A stretch of DNA of 36,588 bases from CAZWDL01 sp964632995 (GTDB lineage Bacteria > Bacteroidota > Bacteroidia > Chitinophagales > Saprospiraceae): NCBI GenBank assembly GCA_964632995.1, contig CAZWDL010000075.1:1-36588 (forward strand), written 5' to 3'. The notes below the pieces were generated by a model. The model worked only from the letters and a program-made list of their open reading frames with translations. It ran no database searches and was not told the DNA's origin. A program made the translations under genes and the position numbers. Each line of letters begins with the position of its first letter. Position 1 is the first letter of the stretch. Of this stretch, positions 1-8,230 are shown piece by piece.

Positions 1-55
1 TCCAAATACGATCCGGCGGTACATCTTGTCACAGGGGTAAAGCGTCTCGCTTTCA

Positions 56-84
56 ACCCACCGGCTGAAGACCGGTGGGTTTTA
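56..84 (+). terminator. Hairpin with T run, likely terminator
   Basis: The arms ACCCACCGG (56-64) and CCGGTGGGT (72-80) pair perfectly around a 7-nt loop, and a short T run follows on the plus strand. It would end a plus-strand transcript entering from the left, and could also serve as a weak end for the minus-strand lipoprotein gene that stops at 182. A shorter inverted pair, AATACGATC near 5-13 and GATCGTATT near 105-113, encloses it. Function is inferred from shape only. Confidence 0.5.
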
Positions 85-181
85 CGCTCCATTATATAAA
101 GGCCGATCGTATTCCTGGCGACGCGAGAACCTTTTATGCTCTTTTACCGGACCCTCATTTGACGGCTCGGGTAAGTATTGC

Positions 182-1777
182 TTAAAATTCAACCCTTCCA
201 ACCCAAAGCTGTGTCTTCCCCGCCTCATTATTAAATCCCTTACCGATTACCCAGGCCCCGTTATTTCCACCGATAATGCCGGCGAGTTCGATATTGGAGG
301 GGCCGGAAGCGGTAAGCGGAGCAGCGGCACGGATGGAACCGTCGGGAGCCATTTGCAGCACCTGGGCATCTATCGCCTTGAGGCTCCGTTTTGCTCTGGC
401 GAGCAGATAAATATCGCCGTTATCCGCCGCTGCGAAGTCGACAATGCTGAGTTCGTTTTCTTCGGCCAACGGTTCCAGGTAGATCTCCCGCAGCGGCTGA
501 TCCGGACCAAACTCCAGAAAGTAGATGCCGTGCACCGGCAGTTCGAGGCGGCGGTCGGCTACAACAGTCGCCAGAGCGCCGTAGCCGTTGGCGGTAGGCT
601 TGACCAGGGCCGCGTTGGTAGCGCCCTGGCTGCGCATCAGCAAGTTGCGCCGGGCCCCGTACGCTACTTCGGTCGCCTCCATGAGTTGCATCTGTTGGTT
701 GTTCTGCTCCATCATTTCTTCTGCAGAAAGGTCTTGCGGAATAGCCACCTCGCCGCCCCACATCAGGTCGCGTTCCAGGGGGGATGACTGCCAGGCAATT
801 TCCCCTTCTGTCGTGGCCAGGAGCAAGCGTTTTTCCCGGTTGATGACGCCCTCTACGGTTCGGCCGCCAACCTCGAATGTAATGGGACCGGTTTCTGTCG
901 ATAATCCCTTTTCATCCTGCGAAGTGATATCGACAACCATGCCGATCTGGTTGTCAGGAGCAGCGAAAGCGCCGCTGATCATCAGGCGGGCATTCTCCCG
1001 CCGGTAGGCACCCTGTCCGAAGATGTCGCCCGCCGGAGAAAGCGTATACCAGGCAGCAGTACCGACAGTGGCGCCGGCTTCGTTTTTTCCGCGCTGGCTC
1101 GTCGTAAAAAAGACATTGCCCTCCGTCGTCGATCCCTGGAAGCCGGACCAGTCCCAACGCTCGCCCTGCGGCCCTTCCGGAGAAGGGACCGGTATTGAGG
1201 ACCGGACGCTGCCGTCAGTAGCCGACCAGACTTCCAGCAGGTCGCTTTTGGCGGGGTCTTCTGCATTGCGCTGTACGAGTACCTCCTCGCGGCCGGCGCG
1301 CAGGGCCAAATGTGTCTGTTCCATCACCGGCTCGCTGTAGAGCAATTGCTGGCTGGCGGCTCCGTTTTTATCAATATTCACAATATAGACATTCACGTTC
1401 CAGTCGCCGGATTAGCCCTGCTCCAGCGATGGGGAAGTGGAATACAGTATCCGGGCGCTATTGTCCAGCCGGTCCATGTCCTGAAGCCAGAACTGTGCCA
1501 TCTCATCGGGCCGGTCAACCCACTGACCACCGGTGGGAGGCCTCTCCGGGTAAGAGGTATTGCTACTTTTTAAAGTGGAGGACTCTGCGGTAGAAACGGC
1601 TGTCTGGGTTTCGGCCCCTGCTTCCTCCTCTTGCCCAGAATTATCCGACTGGCAGGCCATCAGACCAATGCAGAGGAAAAGTGGAAATAAAATACGATGA
1701 AAAGTGGTTAACAAGATGGAAGTTCGTATTTTTTGGAGCCAAATTGAAACAGGCATGTCATAGTGGGTGGTTTTCAT
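182..1777 (-). pseudogene. Secreted lipoprotein of unknown function, interrupted by one in-frame TAA
   Basis: One reading frame runs from the ATG at 1777 to the TAA at 182, broken only by a TAA at 1412-1414. The first part (121 codons) carries a hydrophobic signal segment and a lipobox ending LMAC (Cys about residue 42), then an acidic, Ser/Thr-rich linker. The second part (about 404 residues from a GTG at 1396) is in the same frame, so these are two pieces of one gene of about 530 codons and not neighbours. The long part alternates short hydrophobic strands with turns, as in beta-propeller proteins, but I recognise no family. It would sit on the outer face of a membrane. The stop may be a real nonsense mutation or a base error. 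If real, only a short lipopeptide is made unless translation restarts at 1396. Confidence 0.7.
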
Positions 1778-1795
1778 AATTCCTTATTGGTATAT

Positions 1796-1953
1796 GCACC
1801 TGGACAAAATTGGGTTACCATTAGATTGAGATGGATTTTTAGCTTAGACGAGGCGAAAAACGCAGGCATAGCCTTAGCTAAGACGAGTATTTTCAACGAA
1901 GTATAAGCCAAAAAGCTGCTCAAGATAATATGTGATTTAATTTGTCCAGGTGC
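1796..1953. mobile_element. MITE-like element with terminal inverted repeats
   Basis: A 158-bp noncoding element is bounded by GCACCTGGACAAAATT at 1796-1811 and the near-perfect inverse AATTTGTCCAGGTGC at 1939-1953. Thirteen outer bases match exactly, with a one-base length difference further in. Inside is a second, weaker inverted pair (TTTTTAGCTT near 1838 against AAGCCAAAAAGCT near 1905). No open frame is inside and no clear target-site duplication is visible. The small size, defined termini and lack of coding capacity suggest a non-autonomous transposable element. The parent insertion sequence is not in the window. Confidence 0.55.
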
Positions 1954-2041
1954 TTAAGTGTCAAAATCGACTGCCTTCATAATATACGAATTTACGATTA
2001 GCCGGGAGAATGAGCACCCGTTCATCCCAAAATTCATAAAA

Positions 2042-2575
2042 ATGAAAAACACTTTATTTCTTCTTTCTATATTCTTATGGCTCAGTTCCATGTTCGCTTG
2101 TAAGCCTAAAGAGGATTACCTGATCAAGGTCTATGAAGGCCCGGAAGACTACATGGGCGTCCCTAGTGGCTACGTCAATCAACAGGGAGATACCATCGTT
2201 CCCCTGGGGAAATACCAATACTGCTACACCGATACCCTGAGAAGCTTTGGGATCGTCTTAAAGCAGGATGGAACCTGCACGGCCATCGATCGTGACGGAG
2301 AGGAATTGTACGAGGTATACTGGTACGATAACGGCCCGGATTACCTTTCCGACGGGTTATTCAGAATAGTGAAAAATGAAAAGATCGGTTACGCCGACCG
2401 AGACGGGGCTATTGTCATCCCCCCTCAGTTTTCCTGCGCCGATCCGTTCGAAAACGGAAAGGCCAGGGTGACTTTCGACTGTGTTTCCGTACCGGATGGA
2501 GAGCATACGATGATGGAAAGCGGCTCCTGGTTTTATATCGACAAACGAGGGAACAGGATACAGGATTCCCAGTGA
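2042..2575 (+). CDS. WG-repeat-like lipoprotein
   Basis: The product is a 177-residue lipoprotein. I chose the ATG at 2042 over an upstream GTG at 1958 because it directly starts a typical Bacteroidota signal (MKNTLFLLSIF) with a lipobox ending MFAC. The upstream start would put 28 polar residues before the signal. The mature part has repeated GY-[VA]-[ND]-x-x-G-D/A-x-I-V-P units (GYVNQQGDTIVP, GYADRDGAIVIP, and a final FYIDKRGNRI), the pattern of WG/KWG repeat proteins, which form beta-rich surface domains of unknown ligand. It lies just after the MITE-like element, whose right end is 88 bp upstream. No partner gene is adjacent. Confidence 0.7.
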   Translation: MKNTLFLLSIFLWLSSMFACKPKEDYLIKVYEGPEDYMGVPSGYVNQQGDTIVPLGKYQYCYTDTLRSFGIVLKQDGTCTAIDRDGEELYEVYWYDNGPDYLSDGLFRIVKNEKIGYADRDGAIVIPPQFSCADPFENGKARVTFDCVSVPDGEHTMMESGSWFYIDKRGNRIQDSQ

Positions 2576-2667
2576 TCATCCACCTATTGCTGCCTTTTGT
2601 CGGTTTCCTAGGTGAAATCAACTGCAATTTATTATTTTAAAAGCCGCTTATATCTAAATCTGAGGGT

Positions 2668-2881
2668 ACTCCGAAAAGTGGAATTACACAGAGATATACG
2701 GACCTGCCCGCCGTAGCCATACGCCGCTGGCCGAAGCCTTCGGCGTAGGGTCAAGGCTACTTTGGCGGAGGAGGCAAGGCAGGCAGGGAAGATACAGAGT
2801 TAATTAATTGATTAGCAAACCTCTGTGATCCTCCGTGTCTCCTCGGTGAAACTCTGTGTAACAAAAAACACTTTTCGGAGT
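2668..2881. repeat. Long imperfect inverted-repeat element
   Basis: Outer arms ACTCCGAAAAGTG (2668-2680) and CACTTTTCGGAGT (2869-2881) are exact complements. A second nested pair, TTACACAGAG (2684-2693) and CTCTGTGTAA (2852-2861), is also exact. The middle holds GC-rich text near 2700-2780 and a second copy of the CTCTGTG motif at 2821. There is no open frame. The whole could fold into one cruciform or a long RNA hairpin between the plus-strand lipoprotein gene and the minus-strand NlpE-META gene, so it may act as a two-way terminator or be a palindromic mobile element. Confidence 0.6.
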
Positions 2882-3012
2882 GGACTCAAACCTCATTTTC
2901 ATGAAAAGGGATAAGCCTATGTTACAGTATGCCAAAAAAGCACTTCCTTTTGTGGTAGTCACTGTTCAGCTGCTTGCGATCACACTGCTGGTCACCAGTA
3001 TTCCAGAACATT

Positions 3013-3170
3013 CGACCTCTCCGAGGTCGTGAAAACAGGGGGAACCGCTGGATTTCTACCAACCTTGGACCTCTCCGAGGTCCCATTCGCCGGTAGGCGG
3101 TTCCGACTTCGGAGAAGTCGCCTGTTTGTAGAAGTTGGAAGTAATGGTCGCATCGACCTCGGAGAGGTCG
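3013..3170. repeat. Cluster of four REP-like palindromes
   Basis: Four 17-bp palindromes with 7-bp arms and a 3-nt centre lie at 3013-3029 (CGACCTC-TCC-GAGGTCG), 3067-3083 (GGACCTC-TCC-GAGGTCC), 3104-3120 (CGACTTC-GGA-GAAGTCG) and 3154-3170 (CGACCTC-GGA-GAGGTCG). Arm changes are compensated on the other arm. The centre is TCC in the first two and GGA in the last two, so the second pair is in opposite orientation and the cluster is itself a large inverted repeat (GGAACCGC near 3041 against GCGGTTCC near 3097). It lies between convergent genes. The layout resembles REP/BIME elements and is not a CRISPR array. Confidence 0.7.
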
Positions 3171-3237
3171 AATCTCCCTTTTTCGACCAAGTTGGATTTT
3201 TCTTACGCGAAATGATCGTCCGCCTTCCCACTTCCCC

Positions 3238-4083
3238 TTACTCCATATAATCCACCTCAAAGCGCGCCAGCGGGGCCATTCTGGCCCGGTTGAGGCTCAG
3301 TACGGTACCGTCTTCGTTCATGCTGTAATTGTCGGCTTTGCTGAGCACTTCTTTGAAGGCTTCCTCAATTTCCGGGGTGGGGCAAGCCATCATAGTCGAG
3401 GCCATATTGGCGGAGAAAGAGATGCGATTCATTTCCTGCAATTCGTAGGAGCCGATGAAGTTATTGCATCCGGCGCTACCGGACATGCTGTTGTCCTCCG
3501 AGTCCAGATACAAAAAGGCCGCTTTACGGGGCTTGGGATCCATTTCGGCCACCTTTTTCCCCATCAGTTCCACCAGTTTCCAGCGCCGGTCTTCGATGCC
3601 TTTCTGCTGTTTTTGCAGCATGTACCGGGAGGCCAGATCGCCCGTGATGCGGTTGCCTTCGCTATCGAGGTGGAACAAGGCGTTTTCGCCGACCTGGTAC
3701 ATCTGGGGCCTCTGTTCTTCCTCATCCTCCAACGTAATTTTATTTCCGGCTTCGTTCCAGGTGAAAGTTCCGGTGCTCGTAAACACCTCGTCCGACTTGC
3801 CGAGGTATTTGGTCTTGACCACGTAGGTCTTGTCTTTGTTCAGATGGACCATCGTTTTGATGCCCTCGCAGTCGGCGCAGGGTACCGTGCCGGTGTATAT
3901 TCCATTCCAGTCCAGGGCGTTCATGCTGTTATCTCCACCGGACACCAAAGGCTGGGCCTGGGGGCCGGCGGCCGTTTCCTGCCCGTTCGCGGCTTCACTG
4001 CCTTGTTCATTCGAAGGCGTATTGCAGGCCTGGAAAGCAAAAAAGGCGCTGAGCAGGACAAAGAACAATAGTCTGAATTTCAT
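3238..4083 (-). CDS. NlpE-like plus META-domain lipoprotein
   Basis: The product is a 281-residue lipoprotein with a signal ending in a lipobox-like FQAC (Cys20), then a low-complexity linker to about residue 55. Residues about 58-155 match the NlpE N-terminal (copper homeostasis/adhesion lipoprotein) fold: YTGTVPCADCEGIKT with a CxxC pair at Cys69 and Cys72, followed by TYVVKTKYLG and GTFTW. Residues about 165-278 form a META (HslJ/DUF306) domain: RRWKLVEL, SGSAGCNNFIGSY and the MMACP motif. This pairing is common in Bacteroidota envelope lipoproteins. NlpE proteins elsewhere sense envelope stress, but the role here is unknown. The gene stands alone and faces the REP-like cluster at its 3' end. 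Confidence 0.85.
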   Translation of the reverse strand: MKFRLLFFVLLSAFFAFQACNTPSNEQGSEAANGQETAAGPQAQPLVSGGDNSMNALDWNGIYTGTVPCADCEGIKTMVHLNKDKTYVVKTKYLGKSDEVFTSTGTFTWNEAGNKITLEDEEEQRPQMYQVGENALFHLDSEGNRITGDLASRYMLQKQQKGIEDRRWKLVELMGKKVAEMDPKPRKAAFLYLDSEDNSMSGSAGCNNFIGSYELQEMNRISFSANMASTMMACPTPEIEEAFKEVLSKADNYSMNEDGTVLSLNRARMAPLARFEVDYME

Positions 4084-4474
4084 AACTACTTGATTTTGGT
4101 TATTGGATGATGAATGTGATAAAAAAGGCTAGAAGCCCGACCGGCTTTGGCAAAACAAGACACGACTAAAGACGATGTTTTTTCGCCAAAAGCGACAAAA
4201 GCCCCTGATGGTATCGTTCTGATGGAAAATACAGGACAGGAAAGAGCCGGAACGACTGTGATTTCAAGATCGAATGGGTGGGAATAGGTTTACGAAACCG
4301 CAAATTGGCAAATTTTGGGGAAAGTTTAAAACATATGACGCGCTTTGTTCTCAGAAACAAATATTTTGGGTCAATATAAAGAGGAGTTCATCCTGCCCCC
4401 TTACATCCTTTTGACAATGGAAAGCGTACATTTACGAAGCTCTCATGCTTTTGCAGAAGCGTTAACCGAATTCT

Positions 4475-4693
4475 ATGAAAGAACTGATCGAATCGAAGCT
4501 GAAAGCAGGTGATTTAAAGCAGGCCATTTCCATTTTTTTGAAATGGGAGATCATCAATAATGACATCCAAAGTGAAATCATCCTCCACGCTGCCAGACAC
4601 AACAGTGCATATCGTGATTTTGTAAAGGGAGTGATCAGCTAGGAAAACTACCGGATTGAAAACTACCGGATCACCCTGGCGCTGTCGGCATAG
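4475..4693 (+). pseudogene. EAD11-like effector-associated domain fragment, with internal TAG
   Basis: An ATG at 4475 opens a 55-codon frame (starting MKELIESKLKAGDLKQAIS) that stops at TAG 4640-4642. The same frame then continues for 16 codons (ENYRIENYRITLALSA) to TAG 4691-4693. Read through, the tail GVIS-x-ENYRIENYRITLAL has the spacing and residues of the effector-associated domain EAD11 (consensus-like GIIS-x-EEY-x-x-E-x-NRI-x-x-ALL). Such death-like adaptor domains of about 70-80 residues link bacterial NTPase sensors to effectors in conflict systems and are frequent in Saprospiria. No effector or NTPase is attached here. I cannot tell whether it is a remnant or a short standalone adaptor. 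The family call is from memory of the consensus. Confidence 0.5.
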
Positions 4694-4702
4694 TGATAAA
4701 AA

Positions 4703-4721
4703 ATAAGTAAATTGTACTTAT
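4703..4721. promoter_or_regulatory. 19-bp dyad just upstream of the 4738 gene
   Basis: ATAAGTA (4703-4709) and TACTTAT (4715-4721) are perfect complements with a 5-nt centre. The site lies 16 nt before the ATG at 4738 and would abut the alternative TTG start at 4723. Its size and symmetry fit a homodimeric repressor operator. The centre also contains TAAATTG, which partly resembles the Bacteroidota -7 box TAnnTTTG. No binding protein is identified. Confidence 0.35.
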
Positions 4722-4737
4722 CTTGAAAACGCCCCAT

Positions 4738-5616
4738 ATGGAAAGTAACGGAGAAAGAGACAGGTCATTAGAGAAAATGATCAAACGTCGCCTCGAAAAG
4801 GCAAAAGCTGCCCCCACCCTTGCCCTGGATGGGCTGTCCCCAAATGAGCTTCACGATATGCTATATAATACCTTTGAGGGAAGTAGCCCGCTTCAGTATC
4901 GTTCGACCGTTCCGAACGAAGTGATCGAACAGATGCCTTTCTACAAACTCTTCCGGGAATACCTGGATCGGATCGACGAAGCAGGTGAGTTGAAACTTAC
5001 TGCAAAAGGTAACTTGCCGAGGAAGTTTTGTAAGGAAATGTATGGGTTAGGGATCATTAAAGAAGAATATATAGAATCCGGCTTAATAAAACTGAATAGA
5101 GAAGCGGACAGCCTGGTCCTTTCCAGTCTCAAGGTCATCGGCAATCTGACCGGGATCATCAAAAAGCGAAACAACAAACTGAGCCTCACTAAAAAAGGGA
5201 GGGAACTATATCAACCGGATAGGCAATTCGATTTATTCAGAGATCTGTTCGAGACAAATATTTTCAAATTCAACCTGGGATATCACGACGGCTACCCCCA
5301 GGAAAGCGGCGTTCAGCAGGTGTTGCCGTTTACGCTTTACCTGCTGCTGAAGTACGGTAAGGAGCAACGGGAGATCAAGTTTTACGTGGACAAGAACCTA
5401 AAAGCATTCCCTCGGTTATTGATGCATTTTGGAGGCGATTGGTCTGCCCCGGAATCTCAATTTAGGAACTGCTACAAAGTAAGAATTTTTGAAAGATGCC
5501 TGGATTACTACGGATTCGTGGATATGGAAATGGAACGAATTCCAAAGCAATTAGATGATACAGTGAAGGTTGTGGCAACGGACCTGTACAGGAAGGTATT
5601 TGAAATCAAAAAATAG
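4738..5616 (+). CDS. Uncharacterised protein of a family seen with pRiA4b ORF-3/SEC-C proteins
   Basis: The product has about 292 residues and no signal peptide or membrane segment, so it is probably cytoplasmic. The start is the ATG at 4738. An in-frame TTG at 4723 would add five residues. Recognisable stretches are GLSPNELHDMLYNTF, a helical block, KLTAKGNLPRKFCKEMYGLG, ELYQPDRQFDLFRDLFET, NLGYHDGYPQ, and near the C-terminus FRNCYKVRIFERCLDYYGFV. From memory, this arrangement occurs in an uncharacterised bacterial family sometimes fused to plasmid pRiA4b ORF-3-like or SEC-C modules; neither is present here. It follows the EAD11-like fragment by 45 bp and is preceded by a perfect dyad. Its codons are more AT-rich than the metabolic genes that follow. 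No function is assigned. Confidence 0.65.
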   Translation: MESNGERDRSLEKMIKRRLEKAKAAPTLALDGLSPNELHDMLYNTFEGSSPLQYRSTVPNEVIEQMPFYKLFREYLDRIDEAGELKLTAKGNLPRKFCKEMYGLGIIKEEYIESGLIKLNREADSLVLSSLKVIGNLTGIIKKRNNKLSLTKKGRELYQPDRQFDLFRDLFETNIFKFNLGYHDGYPQESGVQQVLPFTLYLLLKYGKEQREIKFYVDKNLKAFPRLLMHFGGDWSAPESQFRNCYKVRIFERCLDYYGFVDMEMERIPKQLDDTVKVVATDLYRKVFEIKK

Positions 5617-5683
5617 CATTAATTGGGGGCATTATCTATTGCCATATGGTCAATGCCCAGCTCCTGATAAGGAGCCCCAGAAA

Positions 5684-5865
5684 TTAAATATTTTAGACTT
5701 TGGACTTCAGACGCCGGATCCTAACCAACGTGTTATCGACGCATTTTAAACCTTAGCATATCCCTCTACCTCAGTAGAACAAAGTTTGCAATCCTTGGGA
5801 AACCAAGGCTATCCAGTCTGCTATCTGGCACCTGATGTCTGGCGTCCAAAGTTCATAAATATTAA
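5684..5865. repeat. Imperfect inverted-repeat element upstream of eutBC
   Basis: The left arm (5684-5713, containing AATATTTTAGACTTTGGAC) and the right arm (5833-5865, containing GTCCAAAGTTCATAAATATT) are imperfect inverses sharing ACTTTGGAC and the AT-rich flank. Inside, CCTTGG-GAAA-CCAAGG forms a small perfect hairpin near 5797-5812. The rest of the 5617-5914 spacer shows no coding frame and nothing resembling a cobalamin riboswitch, although the next gene needs B12. Confidence 0.45.
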
Positions 5866-5914
5866 AAAATGAGTAACTTGAGAGTGGAATGATCAATGAA
5901 AACACCTACCGCTC

Positions 5915-8230
5915 ATGAGCCGCCAAGAATTCCTCCGCCAGCTCGGTTTAACCGGCGCCGCTTTATTCCTTACCCGCGAAGCCCGTCTCTCATCACTGCA
6001 TCAACTACTCGCCCCGGCAGAAGGCGTAAGCGTGGATCCCCCCCGAAAAGGAGAAGACCTCTTCGCCTACATCCGCCGCAAAAAGGGGAAGATGGATCAG
6101 CGCCTCTATCAGCAGCTGACCGGCGCGGCCAATGCTTTTAAGGAAGGCGACCTGACGATCGGAGTGGCGGCCGCCGACGAAGCCTCCCGCAGCAATGCCC
6201 GAACCCTGCTGGCCAACACCCGCCTCAGCGACCTGGAGCGGCACAGCCTTTTCGAAGATGAGATCTATCATTTGATCCGGCAAACCACGGAGAGGGATTC
6301 CGGACACTCCATCCGGAACTGGACAATGAGGAAATTAAAAGACTTTGTCCTGAACAAACCGGAAGCGGCCGTCAAAAAGATCATGCCCGGCCTTTCCAGC
6401 GACGTGATCGGCTGCCTGGTCAAGCTTATGAGCAAGGAGGAACTGATCCGGGTAGGACAAAAGGTATTCAACCCGCTGCCCGGCAGTCAGATCGGCAGCA
6501 AAGGCTACCTCAGCGCCCGGGTGCAGCCCAATTCCCCGACCGACAACACCGACGACATCATCTGGCAGGTCTTCGACGCCTGGTCTTATACCGTGGGCGA
6601 CCTCGTGCTCGGCACCAACCCGGTCTCCAGCGAACCAGCCTCCGTCGCCAAAATCGAGGCGGCCCTGCACGACCTGATCCTCACCTTCGGACTGAAAGAC
6701 ACCCTGCCCAACTGCGTGCTTTCCCATATCGACATACAGGCCGAGGTAGAAGGCTTCCAGCCGGGCACTACGGGCATCTGGTTCCAGAGCCTGGGCGGCA
6801 CCGTCGCCGCCAATAAGACCTTCGATGTGACCATGGAAAAAATGTTCGACCACGCCGCCCAACGGCAGGGCCGCTACGGCCTGTACGCCGAGACCGGTCA
6901 GGGCGCCGACTTCACCAACGGCCACGGCGAGGGCTTCGACACGGTGATCCACGAATCGCGCAAGTATGGCTTCCTGCGGGCGCTGAAGCAGGCTATGTCG
7001 GCAGGTATAGCGCCGGAGGAAGTCCCTTGGGTGCACGTCAATGACGTGGCCGGCTTCATCGGACCCGAAGTGTTTAAATCCAAGGAGCAACTCGTGCGCT
7101 GCTGTCTGGAAGACACCGTAATGGGCAAACTGCACGGCCTGCCTATCGGCCTCGATATCTGCTCTACCCTGCACATGGACATCTCCCTCGACGATCTCGA
7201 CTGGTGCATTGAGCAGGTCATGCCCGCCAATCCTGCCTACCTGATGGCGCTGCCCACCAAGAACGACCCCATGCTGAGCTACCTGACGACGGCTTTCCAC
7301 GACCATCTCAAAATTCGCGAAAAGTTCGGCTATAAGATCAACGACGCGATGTGGGCTTTCTTCAAAAAGCTGCAGGTCATCGATGAGGAGGGGCAACCCA
7401 CCGGACACTTCGGTGATCCCATCTGGGTGTACTACCAGTACCGCCTCGCTAAAGGTGATCGGCGCACCCGGGAGGACATCTATAAGGAAGGACGCCGGAA
7501 AATCCGGGAGATCAGAGGCCGCGGCGTCCCTATCGCCGAAGGCTACGGCGAACACGTCTGGAATTTAGCCCCGGAGCTGGACCGGGAGGTACGGCTACTG
7601 TACGAAGACGCTAAGATCAGCATCTGGACGGAGATGACGGAAAGCTTCGCCCGTTCTGTACCGGCGGTCATCCCCATTGCCACTGCCTCGGTTGACCGCC
7701 AAGACTACGTCTACCATCCCGAATCGGGTGAGCAATTGAACGAGCAGGCGCGCGCCACCCTGAAAGTGATGCGACGCCAATGGGGCAATACCCCGCCGGA
7801 TATACAACTCGTCATCTCCGACGGCCTCAACGCCCGGGCAATCATGGATGAAGGGCACCTGATGCCCTATCTGGAAGGATTGAGCAAAGCACTGAGTGAC
7901 CTGGGCTACACCGTAGCCCCGCAGCACCTGCTGATCACCTACGGGCGGGTGCGGGCCGGCTACCAGTGTGGAGAATTGTTGTTCGGACAGGCCGGCAAGG
8001 GAGGCCAAAACAAAGGAATCATCCACATCATCGGGGAACGCCCCGGCTCCGGGCACCACAACTTCTCCACCTACCTGACCGTCGCCCCGGCAGGTACCTG
8101 GAGACAAACCGGCGCCGTAGATCACAACATCACAAAAGTAGTTTCAGGCATTTCCGATACTTCACTGGAACCGGCCCGGGCGGTGGAGGGTACGGTGCGG
8201 ATTATGGAAACATTGTTTGCGAAAGGATAG
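5915..8230 (+). CDS. eutBC: Ethanolamine ammonia-lyase, fused EutB and EutC subunits
   Basis: This 771-residue protein joins both chains of the adenosylcobalamin-dependent enzyme that converts ethanolamine to acetaldehyde and ammonia. Residues about 45-500 are the EutB (large-chain) barrel. ARVQPN places Arg202 and Gln204, and GTNPV places Asn235, all at a constant +42 offset from the E. coli substrate residues Arg160, Gln162 and Asn193. AETGQG holds Glu326, likely the counterpart of Glu287, and GLDICSTLH holds Asp414. Residues about 625-771 are EutC: VISDGLNARAI, YGRVRAGYQ, and the IGERPGSGHHN nucleotide loop. The N-terminus (MSRQEFLRQLGLTGAALFLT) looks like a degenerate Tat signal without the twin arginine, which is odd for a B12 enzyme. 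ATG 5915 is the first start after an in-frame stop. No shell, reactivase or aldehyde dehydrogenase genes are nearby. Confidence 0.9.
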   Translation: MSRQEFLRQLGLTGAALFLTREARLSSLHQLLAPAEGVSVDPPRKGEDLFAYIRRKKGKMDQRLYQQLTGAANAFKEGDLTIGVAAADEASRSNARTLLANTRLSDLERHSLFEDEIYHLIRQTTERDSGHSIRNWTMRKLKDFVLNKPEAAVKKIMPGLSSDVIGCLVKLMSKEELIRVGQKVFNPLPGSQIGSKGYLSARVQPNSPTDNTDDIIWQVFDAWSYTVGDLVLGTNPVSSEPASVAKIEAALHDLILTFGLKDTLPNCVLSHIDIQAEVEGFQPGTTGIWFQSLGGTVAANKTFDVTMEKMFDHAAQRQGRYGLYAETGQGADFTNGHGEGFDTVIHESRKYGFLRALKQAMSAGIAPEEVPWVHVNDVAGFIGPEVFKSKEQLVRCCLEDTVMGKLHGLPIGLDICSTLHMDISLDDLDWCIEQVMPANPAYLMALPTKNDPMLSYLTTAFHDHLKIREKFGYKINDAMWAFFKKLQVIDEEGQPTGHFGDPIWVYYQYRLAKGDRRTREDIYKEGRRKIREIRGRGVPIAEGYGEHVWNLAPELDREVRLLYEDAKISIWTEMTESFARSVPAVIPIATASVDRQDYVYHPESGEQLNEQARATLKVMRRQWGNTPPDIQLVISDGLNARAIMDEGHLMPYLEGLSKALSDLGYTVAPQHLLITYGRVRAGYQCGELLFGQAGKGGQNKGIIHIIGERPGSGHHNFSTYLTVAPAGTWRQTGAVDHNITKVVSGISDTSLEPARAVEGTVRIMETLFAKG

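Noticed and set aside
182..1396. Independent GTG-start gene
   Set aside because: It is in phase with the upstream lipoprotein frame, has no signal of its own, and is separated from it by only a single stop codon and five sense codons.
3013..3170. CRISPR-like array
   Set aside because: Units are 17-bp palindromes at uneven spacing with opposite orientation and varying arms; no uniform repeat and no cas genes.
4166..4360. 64-codon minus-strand frame
   Set aside because: Basic, no start context or family features; most of the spacer between the NlpE-META gene and the EAD11-like fragment appears noncoding.
5617..5914. Cobalamin riboswitch before the B12-dependent enzyme
   Set aside because: I looked for the conserved B12-box and found none; the spacer holds an inverted-repeat element.
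6335..7555. 406-codon minus-strand frame
   Set aside because: It lies antisense within the well-supported EutB-EutC gene, and its composition mirrors GC-rich coding sequence; no family features.
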